64,000 nt of DNA from CAVPWP01 sp963709395 (GCA_963709395.1 CAVPWP010000001.1:248001-312000), one strand, 5' to 3'. Positions 48,894 through 58,439 are shown, counted from the first letter of the stretch. Notes: generated by a model from the sequence alone, not told the origin. Translations and numbers: made by a program.

Positions 48894-50158
48894 CAGCCCG
48901 TCACCCGGCCAAGGACGAGCGAGGCGTTGGTGCCCCCGAACCCGAAGGAATTCGACAATGCCACGTCGATCTTGCGCTCCTGTTTCGCATTCGGCGCAAG
49001 ATGGATCGCCGTCTCGACCGCCGGATTGTCGAGGTTGATCGTCGGCGGCGCGACCTGGTCACGGATCGCCAGCGTGCAGAAGATCGCCTCGACAGCACCC
49101 GCGGCCCCCAGAAGATGCCCGATCGACGACTTGGTCGACGACATGGTCGCCTTCGCCGCCGCCTCGGGCCCAAGAAGCCGCTCGACCGCGCCCAACTCGA
49201 TCGTGTCGGCCATGGTCGATGTGCCATGCGCGTTGATGTAGTCCACATCCGCGGGCGTCAGCCCCGCGTGCTTCAATGCCGACGCCATCGCCCGCGCGCC
49301 GCCCTCGCCACTCTCCGGAGGGGCGGTGATGTGATAGGCATCTCCCGACAGGCCATAGCCCAGCACCTCGGCATAGATCTTGGCCCCCCGCGCCTTGGCG
49401 TGCTCAAACTCCTCGAGAACCACGACCCCCGCACCCTCGCCCATCACGAACCCATCGCGGTCCGCGTCGTAGGGCCGGCTCGCCGTCTCGGGGGCATCGC
49501 CCCGCTTGCTCGACAGCGCTTTCGCCGCGTTGAACCCTGCGATCCCGATCTCAGAGATCGGGCTTTCGGCACCGCCGGCGATCATCACGTCGGCATCGCC
49601 CCACTTGATCAGCCGCGCCGCGTCGCCGATGGCATGGGCGCCCGTGGAACAGGCCGTCACCACCGCGTGGTTCGGGCCCTTGAAGCCATAGCGGATCGAC
49701 ACCTGTCCCGAGGCAAGGTTGATGAGCGCCGAGGGGATGAAGAACGGCGACACCCGCCGCGGCCCCCGCTCCTTCAGCGTGATCGCGGTCTCGGCGATGG
49801 TGGACAGCCCGCCGATCCCCGATCCGATCATGACGCCGGTGCGCTCGCGGCTTTCGGTATCCTCGGGCATCCAGCCGGCATCGCGCACCGCCATATCGGC
49901 CGCGGCCATCGCGTAAAGGATGAACTCGTCGACCTTGCGCTGCTCCTTCGGCTCCATCCAGTCGTCGGGATTGAAGGTGCCGTCCGACCCGTCGCCGCGC
50001 GGGATCTCGCAGGCATAGGTCGTCACGAGGTGACTTGCGTCGAACCGCGTGATCGTTCGCGCCCCCGAATGTCCGGCAAGAAGCCGCGCCCAGGTCTCCT
50101 CGACCCCGCAGGCCAGCGGAGTCACCATGCCAAGACCCGTGATCACCACTCGACGCAT
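48893..50158 (-). CDS. fabF: Beta-ketoacyl-ACP synthase II
   Basis: Condensing enzyme of fatty acid elongation, 421 residues. Catalytic Cys in VTACSTGAHAIG, histidines in NAHGTSTMADT and SSIGHLLGAAG. The frame is intact. acpP, which usually precedes fabF, is not in the 120 bases upstream; a molybdenum hydroxylase gene is there instead, so the ancestral order is interrupted on this side. Confidence 0.96.
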   Translation of the reverse strand: MRRVVITGLGMVTPLACGVEETWARLLAGHSGARTITRFDASHLVTTYACEIPRGDGSDGTFNPDDWMEPKEQRKVDEFILYAMAAADMAVRDAGWMPEDTESRERTGVMIGSGIGGLSTIAETAITLKERGPRRVSPFFIPSALINLASGQVSIRYGFKGPNHAVVTACSTGAHAIGDAARLIKWGDADVMIAGGAESPISEIGIAGFNAAKALSSKRGDAPETASRPYDADRDGFVMGEGAGVVVLEEFEHAKARGAKIYAEVLGYGLSGDAYHITAPPESGEGGARAMASALKHAGLTPADVDYINAHGTSTMADTIELGAVERLLGPEAAAKATMSSTKSSIGHLLGAAGAVEAIFCTLAIRDQVAPPTINLDNPAVETAIHLAPNAKQERKIDVALSNSFGFGGTNASLVLGRVTG

Positions 50159-50281
50159 ATGCTTGTCCCCGGTTCGTTCCGTTCGCCGTTTCCCAAGCAG
50201 ATACTATTCCACGCGCCCCAGCGCAATCAGCGCGCGACTGGAGCGAAATGAGTTGCGCGATGATCCGGGCCACCCACGGCC

Positions 50282-52390
50282 TCAGACCAGTGCCTCGAAG
50301 ATCGAGTCCCGGTTCAGCGGCAACCGCCGCACCCGCACCCCCAGGGCGTTGCGGACCGCGTTGCCGATCGCGGCCACCGTCGGCCCCTGCGAAATCTCTC
50401 CCGCGCCAAGCGCCGGGAGCTCCATCCGTTCGATCAGGTCGACCGACACGCGCGGCACTTCCGAGAAGCGCAGCACCGGGTAGTCGAGCCAGGATTCCAC
50501 CGCCACGCCGCCTCCATCGAACGGCACGGCCTCCTTCGTGGCCCAGCTCACCGACTGGACGATCCCGCCCTCGATCTGGTTCCTGGCCCCGTCCGGGCTT
50601 ACCACCTCGCCGATGTCGGCCACGGCCAGAACGTCCGTCACCCGAACGTCCTCGTCCACCGAAACCCGCGCCATTACAGCACAGTAGCCCGACATGTTCT
50701 TGTAGCGCGAAAAGCCAAGCCCCCAGCCCGAGCCCTCGTCTTCCGGCGTCCGGCGCTGCTCTGCCGCGTGCGCCACGACGGCCTCGATCACCTCGCGCGC
50801 CCGCGCATCGTCGAGATGCCGCAGACGGAAGGCGGCCGGGTCCTCGCCCAACTCGTGCGCGATGTCGTCCATCAGCGTCTCGATGGCGAAGACGTTCGCG
50901 AAGGCCCCAAGTGCGCGCAGCGACGAGGTGCGATACGGCAAGCCGTGCACCAGCCGTTTCTGCACCTCGACGTTGGGGATCGTATAGAGCGGCACCGCGT
51001 TGCGGTCCGCCGCCCCGCCGCGCGCCAGCGGGATGTCGGTCGAACGACCATGCGGGATCGGCGTCGACAGATAGGGGGCAGCGGCCAGGTTCGGCGCCCC
51101 GTTCCGCCCGGGTCGATTCGCATGCGGGGCAGAATTCACGACGACCTGCATCGCCGCGATCCGACCGTCCGCACCCACGGTCGCCTTCGCCCGCGTCACC
51201 ATCCCCGGCCCCATCGGCCCGGTGCGGAACTCGTCGACCCGCGCCCAGACCACCTTGACCGGCCGGCCCGGCACCGCCCGCGCCATCAGAACGGCATCGA
51301 AGGCCGCGTCGTCCGCGCTGTTGTGCCCGTAGCAGCCCGCGCCCGGAGCATGGATCACCCGGAACCGCTCTTCCGGCAGGCCAAGCGCCATCACCAGCGC
51401 CTCGCGCAACTGATAGACGCCCTGGCTGTGGGTCCAGACCCGCACCTCGTCGTCGCCCCATTCAGCCACGGCGGCCGACGGACCGATCGACCCGTGGAAC
51501 AGGTAGGGGCGCGAGATTTCGGTCTCGAAGACCTGCCCCTCGGCAGACGCCACGTCCCCGGTCGTGTGCACCATGGTCGCAGGCTCCTCGGACGCTGCGA
51601 TCGCCTGCAGCGCGTCGTTCGGCCCCGCCTTACCGCGCGACCATGTGCCGTTCGCCCGCGCCCATTGCGCCGCCCGCGTGGCCGCATAGGGGGTTTCGGC
51701 GATCACGCCGACGAAGGTCCCGTCGCGCACCACCTCGACAACCCCAGGCCGCGCCTTCAGCGCCGCCAGGTCAAGCTCGATCAGCTCTCCCCCTGGCGCG
51801 GGCGGATAGACCGGCCTGCCATGAAGCATCCCCGGCAGGTCGAGGTCATGGACGAACGGCGCGCCGATCATCCGCTCGCGCAGATCGAGGCGCGGCGCGT
51901 CCCGTCCCTTGCGCCACCGGTCCGCCGGTGGCTTCGGCGCGCCAAGCTCGGCGATCGGTTGGGCCAGATCAAGCGTCCCGGCCAGATCAGCCAAGGTCAG
52001 GTCCAGCGGGACGCCATCGCGCAGGATCGCCCCGCCCTCGAAGGTGAGCCCCTCCGCGCCACGGTCCACCCGCCCGGCCGCCGCCGCAAGGATCGCTCCG
52101 CGCAGCGCCGACGCCGCCCAACGCAGCGAGGCCCCGCCCTGCGGGATCGACATGCTGCCGGCCGTGAACCCTTCGTCCGGCGTGGCCCCGGTATCGGCGG
52201 CATGGATCGCAAGGGTGTCCGGCGCGCACTCAAGCTCGTCCGCCGCGATCTGGCGCAGGGCGGTCAGGCTGCCCTGCCCCAGTTCGACCCGTCCGGTCAG
52301 GATGGTGATCGTCCCGTCGGCCCCGACCGAAAACCAGTCGCGGATCAGGGGCGCGCCCTCGAGCGGCGCGGGCAGCTTGGGCGCGTTCAT
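50282..52390 (-). CDS. Molybdenum hydroxylase large subunit (xanthine dehydrogenase/IorB family)
   Basis: 702-residue molybdopterin-binding subunit. GRVELGQGSLTALRQIAADE near the start, RPYLFHGSIGPSAAVAEW, GAGCYGHNSADDAAFDAVLM, and the C-terminal catalytic Glu in GAGEISQGPTVAAIGNA match two-subunit Mo hydroxylases such as isoquinoline 1-oxidoreductase and nicotinate dehydrogenase. The substrate is unknown, probably an N-heteroaromatic compound or aldehyde. It overlaps the Fe-S subunit gene by four bases; no FAD subunit is adjacent, so electrons probably go to a cytochrome. Confidence 0.87.
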   Translation of the reverse strand: MNAPKLPAPLEGAPLIRDWFSVGADGTITILTGRVELGQGSLTALRQIAADELECAPDTLAIHAADTGATPDEGFTAGSMSIPQGGASLRWAASALRGAILAAAAGRVDRGAEGLTFEGGAILRDGVPLDLTLADLAGTLDLAQPIAELGAPKPPADRWRKGRDAPRLDLRERMIGAPFVHDLDLPGMLHGRPVYPPAPGGELIELDLAALKARPGVVEVVRDGTFVGVIAETPYAATRAAQWARANGTWSRGKAGPNDALQAIAASEEPATMVHTTGDVASAEGQVFETEISRPYLFHGSIGPSAAVAEWGDDEVRVWTHSQGVYQLREALVMALGLPEERFRVIHAPGAGCYGHNSADDAAFDAVLMARAVPGRPVKVVWARVDEFRTGPMGPGMVTRAKATVGADGRIAAMQVVVNSAPHANRPGRNGAPNLAAAPYLSTPIPHGRSTDIPLARGGAADRNAVPLYTIPNVEVQKRLVHGLPYRTSSLRALGAFANVFAIETLMDDIAHELGEDPAAFRLRHLDDARAREVIEAVVAHAAEQRRTPEDEGSGWGLGFSRYKNMSGYCAVMARVSVDEDVRVTDVLAVADIGEVVSPDGARNQIEGGIVQSVSWATKEAVPFDGGGVAVESWLDYPVLRFSEVPRVSVDLIERMELPALGAGEISQGPTVAAIGNAVRNALGVRVRRLPLNRDSIFEALV

Positions 52391-52869
52391 GCCGAGGCCC
52401 CCGTCATCTTCCGCGCCGCCTCCTCGACGGCGTCAAGGATGCGCACATGCGTCCCGCAGCGGCAGAGATTGGCGTCCAGCGCCGCCGCGATCGCTGCGCG
52501 GTCCGCGCCCCCGCCCGCATCGAGATAGGCCTTCGCCGCCATCAGGATGCCGGGAAGGCAATAGCCGCACTGGCCCGCCTGATGCTTCAGCATCGCCGCG
52601 AGCAGCGGATGCGCCGGGTCACCGTCCAGCCCCTCGGCGGTCTCGATGCGCGCGCCTCCGATGGCGGAAATCGGCAGGTCGCAGGACGTCCGCGCTTCGC
52701 CATCCACGATCACCATGCAGGCTCCGCAGGCCGCGTCGCCGCACCCGAACCGCGTGGCCTTGAGCCCAAGCCCGTCCCGCAACGCGTAGAGCAGCGGCAT
52801 CTCGTCCGGCCCGCCGACCTCGACCGCTGTCCCGTTGAGGGTAAACCGCACGTCTGTTGTGCTGCTCAT
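52387..52869 (-). CDS. Molybdenum hydroxylase [2Fe-2S] subunit
   Basis: 160 residues with both iron-sulfur motifs: CGDAACGACMV plus CDLP for the ferredoxin-like cluster, CGYCLPG plus CRCGTH for the helical cluster. Partner of the 702-residue subunit, translationally coupled. ATG 52869 follows AAGGAT. Predicted cytoplasmic (no Tat signal). Confidence 0.92.
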   Translation of the reverse strand: MSSTTDVRFTLNGTAVEVGGPDEMPLLYALRDGLGLKATRFGCGDAACGACMVIVDGEARTSCDLPISAIGGARIETAEGLDGDPAHPLLAAMLKHQAGQCGYCLPGILMAAKAYLDAGGGADRAAIAAALDANLCRCGTHVRILDAVEEAARKMTGASA

Positions 52870-52883
52870 GGGCTATCCTTCTG

Positions 52884-53820
52884 TCAGATCATCATCATCC
52901 GGGGATTTGCGATGATGTTTGCGTAGTTTGCGAGGAATCGTGCGGCGTCTGCGCCGTTGATGACGCGGTGGTCGTAGGAGAGGTCGAGGGGGACGGTGGG
53001 GACGGGCTGGAAGGTCGTGCCGTCCCATGCGGGTCTGATCTCGGTTCGGGTGAGGCCGAGGATGGCGAGTTCGGGCGGGTTGACGATGGGGGTGAAGGCG
53101 GTGCCGCCGATGCCGCCGAGGTTGGTGATGGTCATCGAGGCGCCGCCGAGGTCGTCGGGCCGGGTCTTGCGGGCCTGGGCGCGGGCGGCGAGGGCGGTGA
53201 TCTCGGCGGCGATGTCCCAGAGGCCCTTGCGGTCGGCGTCGCGGATCACCGGCACGACGAGGCCGTGGGGCGTGTCGACGGCGATGCCGACATGGACGTA
53301 GTGCTTGAGGATCAGCGCGGTGCCGTCGGCCGAGAGCGAGGCGTTGAAGCGCGGGTGGTCCCGCAGGCAGGCCGCCAGCGCCTTGACGTGGAACGCCAGC
53401 GCGGTGAGCCTGAGCCCCTTCGCGGCGGCCTCGCGTTTCAGCGAGGCGCGGAACGCCTCGATCGCGCGCACATCGGCCGCGTCGTGATGGGTCACCTGGG
53501 GGATGAGCGCGTTCGCGGCCGCGAGGTTCCTGGCCCCGACCTGCGCCATGCGCGGCATCGGTTCCTCGGTGACGGGGCCGTATTGCGCGTGATCGACCGC
53601 CCAGTAGCTGGCCCAGTAGGCGCGCGGATCGTCGCCGCCGGGAAGCCCTGATGCGGGCGCCATGACCGGGCGCGGCCCCCGCACCCGTTCCTGTGTCCGC
53701 GCCCTCGACATCCTCGCGCGCGAGCGTGGTGCGCCCCAGCCGGGCGGCCAGCGCGTCGAGGTCGACGCCCCGGCGCGCGGCCAGCGCGCGCACCGCGGGG
53801 CTGGCGATCACCTCGGCCAT
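52884..53820 (-). CDS. AceF-type 2-oxoacid dehydrogenase E2 catalytic protein without lipoyl domain (one frameshift)
   Basis: About 312 residues. N-terminal peripheral subunit-binding domain (SPAVRALAARRGVDLDALAA), then the E2 acyltransferase domain: VTHHDAADVRAIEAFRAS, HYVHVGIAVDTPHGLVVPVI, GGIGGTAFTPIVNPPELAIL, active site LSYDHRVINGADAARF. The Asn in HRVING occurs in pseudomonad/Azotobacter AceF, to which this domain is most similar from memory. There is no lipoyl domain; that role must fall to the 55326-56402 protein. A frame change lies near 53665-53700. Confidence 0.82.
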
Positions 53821-53827
53821 GGCGCCC

Positions 53828-55291
53828 TCACCAGCTTGTCGAGATGTACTGGGTTTCCATGAACTCCAGCATCCCCTCATGTCCGCCCTCGCGCCCGAGC
53901 CCCGACTGCTTGGTGCCGCCGAAGGGCGCCGCGGGGTCGCTGACGAGGCCCCGGTTCAGCCCCACCATGCCGTAGTCGAGCCGCTCGCAGACCCGCATCC
54001 CGCGCTTCATGTTCTCGGTGAAGACATAGGCCACCAGCCCGTATTCGGTGTCGTTGGCCCGCGCGATCACCTCGGCCTCGTCGCGGAAGGTCTGGATCGC
54101 CGCGACCGGGCCGAAGATCTCCTCGCGCACGCAGCGCGCATGCGCCGGCACCTTCGTCAGCACCGTCGGCGGATAGAAGAAGCCCGGCCCGTTCGGCAAT
54201 TGCCCGCCGAGCTTCACCTCGGCCCCCTTGCTCACCGCGTCCTCGACGAAGCCGGCCACGTCGTCGCGCGTCTGCGCGTTGACCAGCGGGCCCACGTCGA
54301 CCGACGGGTCGCGCCCGTCGCCCATCTTGAGCGCCGCCATCGCCGCGGTGAACTTCTCGGTGAAGGCGTCCGCGACGTCCTCGTGCACGTAGAACCGGTT
54401 CGCCGCGGTGCAGGCCTCGCCGAGGTTGCGCATCTTGGCCTGCATCGCGCCCTGCACCGCCCCGTCGAGATCGGCATCCTCGAAGACGATCAGCGGCGCG
54501 TTGCCGCCCAGTTCCATCGCGGGCTTCAGGACCTGGTCGGCGGCGGCGCGCAGAAGCGTGCGGCCGACCTGGGTCGAGCCGGTGAAGGACACCACCCGCA
54601 CCCGCGGATCGTGCAGCAGGTGATCGACGAGCTTGCCGGTGTTGCGCGAGGGCAGCACGTTCACGATGCCCGGGGGCACCCCGGCCTCTTCCAGAAGCGG
54701 CATCAGCGCCAGCATCGTCAGCGGCGTCTCCGAGGCCGGCTTGATGATCACCGGGCAGCCCGCCGCCAGCGCCGGCGCGATCTTGCGCGTGCCCATCGCC
54801 GCGGGGTAGTTCCAGGGCGTCACCAGCACCGCGATCCCCGCGGGCTTGTGCTGCACCACGATCCGCGCCCCCGAGGCCGGCGCGTGCTTGATCAGCCCGT
54901 CGCTGCGCACCGCCTCCTCGGCGAACCAGCGGAAGAACTCGGCGGCATAGGTCGCCTCGCCCATCGCATCGGCCCGCGCCTTGCCGTTCTCGAGCGTGAT
55001 CAGACGCGCGAACTCCTCGAGCCGCGCGGTCATCAGCTCCCAGGCGCGGCGCAGGATCTCGGAGCGCTCGCGCGGCGTGCGCCCGGCCCAGTCGGCGAAG
55101 GCGGCCCCGGCCGCGTCGAGCGCGGCGTCCGCATCGGCGACCGTGGCCGAGGCGACCGAGGCCAGCACCGTCTCGTCGGCCGGGTTGAGCACGTCGAAGC
55201 GCGCGCCCTCGCCGCCCGGACGCCACTGGCCGTCGATCCACAGATCGGTCAGGAACTGCTGCGCGTCGATGTTGAGAACGGGCTTGTTCAT
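53828..55291 (-). CDS. gabD: Succinate-semialdehyde dehydrogenase-type aldehyde dehydrogenase
   Basis: 487 residues. NAD(P)-dependent aldehyde dehydrogenase: catalytic Glu in MELGGNAPL, Cys in NLGEACTAANRFYV, TPWNYPAAMGTRKIAPALAAGC, FGGTKQSGLGREGGHEG at the C-terminus. The pattern matches the GabD/SSADH group. It lies between the two halves of the split E2 system in one operon, so it probably handles an aldehyde of the same pathway. The frame is intact. Confidence 0.88.
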   Translation of the reverse strand: MNKPVLNIDAQQFLTDLWIDGQWRPGGEGARFDVLNPADETVLASVASATVADADAALDAAGAAFADWAGRTPRERSEILRRAWELMTARLEEFARLITLENGKARADAMGEATYAAEFFRWFAEEAVRSDGLIKHAPASGARIVVQHKPAGIAVLVTPWNYPAAMGTRKIAPALAAGCPVIIKPASETPLTMLALMPLLEEAGVPPGIVNVLPSRNTGKLVDHLLHDPRVRVVSFTGSTQVGRTLLRAAADQVLKPAMELGGNAPLIVFEDADLDGAVQGAMQAKMRNLGEACTAANRFYVHEDVADAFTEKFTAAMAALKMGDGRDPSVDVGPLVNAQTRDDVAGFVEDAVSKGAEVKLGGQLPNGPGFFYPPTVLTKVPAHARCVREEIFGPVAAIQTFRDEAEVIARANDTEYGLVAYVFTENMKRGMRVCERLDYGMVGLNRGLVSDPAAPFGGTKQSGLGREGGHEGMLEFMETQYISTSW

Positions 55292-55325
55292 CGGTCCATG
55301 TCCTTCAGTCAGAGCAGATGGCGGG

Positions 55326-56402
55326 TCAGAGCAGATGGCGCAGCGGCTCGTCGAGCCGCCCGGCGAAGCCGTCGAGGCAGGCGATCACCGCGTCATCGTC
55401 GAGCGTTCCGGCCGCCACCGCAAGGGTCGCCACCAGCACGTCGCCCTCGCGCGCGATGCTCAGCGTCGGCGCGGCGCTGGCGCCAAGCTCGACATGGGCA
55501 AGGCGCGTGCGGGTCAGGTCCTGGACGATCAGGTCGGGCACACCGCCTTCCGCCCCGTCCTCTGCGGGCGTCATCCGCCCGATGCCCGCGCGGTCGGGGT
55601 CGGCATAAAGCACCGTCGCCTCGCGCGGCGCCGAGAGGCGCACGGTGACGCTCTCCACCCCCGTGGCCGCCCCCGTAGCGGCGCGGAACGCGCCGGCCGC
55701 GAAGGCCGCGAGAACCCTTCCCGCATCGGCCTCGGCCTCGCCGCCGGCCCAGCCGAGGAAGGCGTCGAAGGCCGCCGCGGGCACCCGCGCGCGCGCCAGA
55801 ACCGCCGCCGGGGCGGGTGCCCCGGTCGCACCGGCCGCCGCCGCTGTCGCCGCCGCTGCGGGCATCGCCTTCAGAAGCTCGAGATCCGCCGCCCGGTAGG
55901 GCTGCGGATGCCCCGCCGCCGCCAGCCGGCCCAGGTCGAGCCCCTGTTCGGCCGCCAGCGCCTTCGCCTTGGGCGAGGCCAGGATCTTGCCGCCCGCAGC
56001 CGCCGCAGGGGCGGGCGCAGGGGCGGGCGCAGGGGCGCGGCCTTCGGGGCTTCCGTCTTCGGGGCCTCCGCCGGTTCGGGTTTCGGCTCTTCCTTCGGCG
56101 CCTCGGCCTTGGCCTCGGCCTTCGCCTCGTGCCTTCGCGTCGGTCTTCGCGGGGGCCGTCTCGCCCTCGGCCCCGATCAGCGCCAGGATCTCGCCCACCG
56201 GCACGTCCTCGCCCTCGGCCACGCGCCGCTCCAGCAGGATGCCCGCCGCCGCCGCCTCGACCTCCATCACCGCCTTGTCGGTCTCGACCTCGAACAGAAC
56301 ATCGCCCTTCGCGACCGCGTCGCCCGGCGCCTTGTGCCAGGCCACCAGAAGCCCGCTGTCCTGCGCCATGCCGAGCTGCGGCATCGTCACCTCATGCGCC
56401 AT
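55326..56402 (-). CDS. Lipoyl-domain protein with degenerate E2 catalytic domain
   Basis: 358 residues. Lipoyl domain 1-80 with K43 (ETDKAVMEVE), Ala/Pro linker, peripheral subunit-binding domain (ILASPKAKALAAEQGLDLGRL), then a C-terminal part that resembles an E2 acyltransferase in length and end pattern but reads VAAGTLDDDAVIACLDGF where an active enzyme has DHRxxxG. The catalytic His is lost, so this should be a lipoyl carrier or E3-binding-protein-like subunit working with the lipoyl-less E2 at 52884-53820. Starts one base after the E1 beta stop. Confidence 0.78.
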   Translation of the reverse strand: MAHEVTMPQLGMAQDSGLLVAWHKAPGDAVAKGDVLFEVETDKAVMEVEAAAAGILLERRVAEGEDVPVGEILALIGAEGETAPAKTDAKARGEGRGQGRGAEGRAETRTGGGPEDGSPEGRAPAPAPAPAPAAAAGGKILASPKAKALAAEQGLDLGRLAAAGHPQPYRAADLELLKAMPAAAATAAAAGATGAPAPAAVLARARVPAAAFDAFLGWAGGEAEADAGRVLAAFAAGAFRAATGAATGVESVTVRLSAPREATVLYADPDRAGIGRMTPAEDGAEGGVPDLIVQDLTRTRLAHVELGASAAPTLSIAREGDVLVATLAVAAGTLDDDAVIACLDGFAGRLDEPLRHLL

Positions 56403-56403
56403 C

Positions 56404-57429
56404 TCAGATCTCCCCGCGCATCAGCTTGCGCACCCGCTCGGCCACACCCTCGGGCGTCGGCACCGTCAGATCCTCGAGCGCCGGCGAGAACGGCACCGGC
56501 ACGTCCATCGCCCCCATCCGCTGCACCGGCGCGTCGAGGTGATAGAACGCCTTCTCGGCGATCCGGCTCGCGATCTCGGCGGTCACCCCGTAGCTCTGGT
56601 GCCCCTCGTCCACCACCACCGCGCGGCCCGTCTTGCGCGCGCTCTCGAGGATCGTCTCCTCGTCCAGCGGCACGATCGTGCGCGGGTCGATCACCTCGGC
56701 CGAGATCCCCTCGGCCGCAAGCGCCTCGGCCGCCTTCAGGCAGACCTGCACCATCGACGAGGTCCCCACCAGCGTCACGTCCCGGCCCTCGCGCAGCACC
56801 GCCGCCTGGCCGAAGGGGATCAGGTAGTCCTCCTCGGGCACCATGGCCTTGTCCTGGTACATCAGCTTGTCCTCGAAGATCACCACCGGGTTGTCGTCCC
56901 GGATCGCGGTCTTCATCAGCCCCTTGGCCTCGTAGGCCGAGGACGGCAGCGCCACCTTCAGCCCCGGGATATGCGCCACCAGCGCATGCAGCGACTGGCT
57001 GTGCTGCGCCGCCGAGCGCCGCGTGGCGCCCAGGTTCGTGCGCAGCACCAGCGGCACCTTCAGCTTGCCCCCCGACATGTAATGCGTCTTGGCCGCCTGG
57101 TTGCAGAGCTGGTCCATCACCAGGAACAGGAAGTCCCCGAACATCAGGTCCACGATCGGGCGCGAACCGGTCATCGCCGCCCCCACCGCCAGCCCCATGA
57201 AGCCGGGCTCCGAGATCGGCGTGTCGATCACCCGCTCGGGCCCGAACTCCTCGACCAGCCCCGACAGCACCTTGAACGGCGTGCCCGCCTCGGCCACGTC
57301 CTCGCCGATCAGGAAGACCGTCGGATCGCGCCGCATCTCCTCGGCGATCGCCTCGTTCACCGCCTTCGACAAGGTGATCTCGCGCATGCCGCCCTCTTTG
57401 CCGTTCGTCCTGTCCACGCCGTCCTTCAT
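56404..57429 (-). CDS. 2-oxoacid dehydrogenase E1 beta (acetoin/pyruvate type)
   Basis: 341 residues: TLSKAVNEAIAEEMRRDPTV, FLIGEDVAEAGTPFKV, TPISEPGFMGLAVGAAMTG, RTNLGATRRSAAQHSQSLHA. Without a lipoyl domain, unlike PdhB in this window. The start at 57429 is chosen because it overlaps the E1 alpha stop as ATGA; the internal ATG 57387 matches the family start and is the alternative. Confidence 0.9.
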   Translation of the reverse strand: MKDGVDRTNGKEGGMREITLSKAVNEAIAEEMRRDPTVFLIGEDVAEAGTPFKVLSGLVEEFGPERVIDTPISEPGFMGLAVGAAMTGSRPIVDLMFGDFLFLVMDQLCNQAAKTHYMSGGKLKVPLVLRTNLGATRRSAAQHSQSLHALVAHIPGLKVALPSSAYEAKGLMKTAIRDDNPVVIFEDKLMYQDKAMVPEEDYLIPFGQAAVLREGRDVTLVGTSSMVQVCLKAAEALAAEGISAEVIDPRTIVPLDEETILESARKTGRAVVVDEGHQSYGVTAEIASRIAEKAFYHLDAPVQRMGAMDVPVPFSPALEDLTVPTPEGVAERVRKLMRGEI

Positions 57430-58439
57430 GCCGCACCCCCCGTGACGACCGGAACCGCCCCGTCGGCGAAGACATGCATCGTCACCTCGTCCTCGGGCGG
57501 ATAGGCCGCCTCGAGCGCATAGGCCACCGCCGCCTCCGCCTCGGCCTCGATCTCGGAGCGGATCGCGCCGAGCTCCTCCTCCGAGGCCAGGCCCTGCTCC
57601 CCGAGCCAGCGCCCGAAGTTCACGATCGGATCGCGCTCTCCGGTCCAGAGCGCCTCCTCTTCCTTCGAGCGGTAGTAGCCCCGGTTGATGTCGCCCACAT
57701 GGTGCCCGTGGTAGCGGTAGGTCTTGAGTTCCACGAAGAACGGACCCTCGCCCTTGCGCGCCCGCGCCACCAGCTTCTGCGCCAGCGCGTTCACCGCCAG
57801 CACGTCCTGGCCGTCGACCACATGGGCCTCGATCCCGAAGGCCTCGGCCCGCGCCGTCAGCGATCCCGCCGCGATCTCCTCGGTCTTCGTATACTCCGAG
57901 TAGCCGTTGTTCTCGCAGGCGTAGATCACCGGCAGCTTCCAGAGTGCGGCCATGTTCATCACCTCGTACCACAGCCCCTGCGCCGTCGCCCCGTCGCCGA
58001 AGAAGCACACCGTCACGTCGTCCGAGCCCTGCAGCCTGGCGCGCAGCGCCGCCCCCGTCGCGATCCCCATCGAGCCGCCGACGATCGCGTTGGCGCCGAG
58101 GTTGCCATGGCTCTGGTCGGCGATGTGCATCGACCCGCCCTTGCCCCGGCAATAGCCCTCGGCCTTGCCCAGAAGCTCGCAGAACATCGCCTGGAACTCC
58201 GCCCCCTTGGCCACGCAATGCCCGTGGCCCCGGTGCGTCGAGGTGATCCGGTCCGCGTCGGTCAGCGCCTCGCAGATCCCCACCGCGACCGCCTCCTGTC
58301 CCGAGTACATATGCGTCAGCCCCGGCATCTTCGCCGACAGGTAAAGCTGGTTCGCCTGATCCTCGAAGGTGCGGATCCGCACCATCTGACGATACATCCG
58401 AAGATAGTCCTCGGCGTTCGTTGCCGGCTTGCGCGCCAT
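57426..58439 (-). CDS. 2-oxoacid dehydrogenase E1 alpha (acetoin dehydrogenase type)
   Basis: 337 residues. TPP motif GDGATAQGLWYEVMNMAALW through CENNGYSEYT, and RGKGGSMHIADQSHGNLGAN. ENNGYSEYT is typical of acetoin dehydrogenase-type E1 alpha, distinguishing it from the PdhA of this window. Predicted to decarboxylate acetoin or a 2-oxoacid. It follows the M24 gene across a repeat-rich 200-base gap. The frame is intact. Confidence 0.9.
   Translation of the reverse strand: MARKPATNAEDYLRMYRQMVRIRTFEDQANQLYLSAKMPGLTHMYSGQEAVAVGICEALTDADRITSTHRGHGHCVAKGAEFQAMFCELLGKAEGYCRGKGGSMHIADQSHGNLGANAIVGGSMGIATGAALRARLQGSDDVTVCFFGDGATAQGLWYEVMNMAALWKLPVIYACENNGYSEYTKTEEIAAGSLTARAEAFGIEAHVVDGQDVLAVNALAQKLVARARKGEGPFFVELKTYRYHGHHVGDINRGYYRSKEEEALWTGERDPIVNFGRWLGEQGLASEEELGAIRSEIEAEAEAAVAYALEAAYPPEDEVTMHVFADGAVPVVTGGAA

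Noticed and set aside
53693..57504. Long plus-strand open frames (651, 739 and 511 codons) opposite the aldehyde dehydrogenase, lipoyl protein and E1 genes
   Set aside because: Rich in Arg, Pro and Ser, without any family similarity; explained by extreme GC at third positions of the real minus-strand genes.
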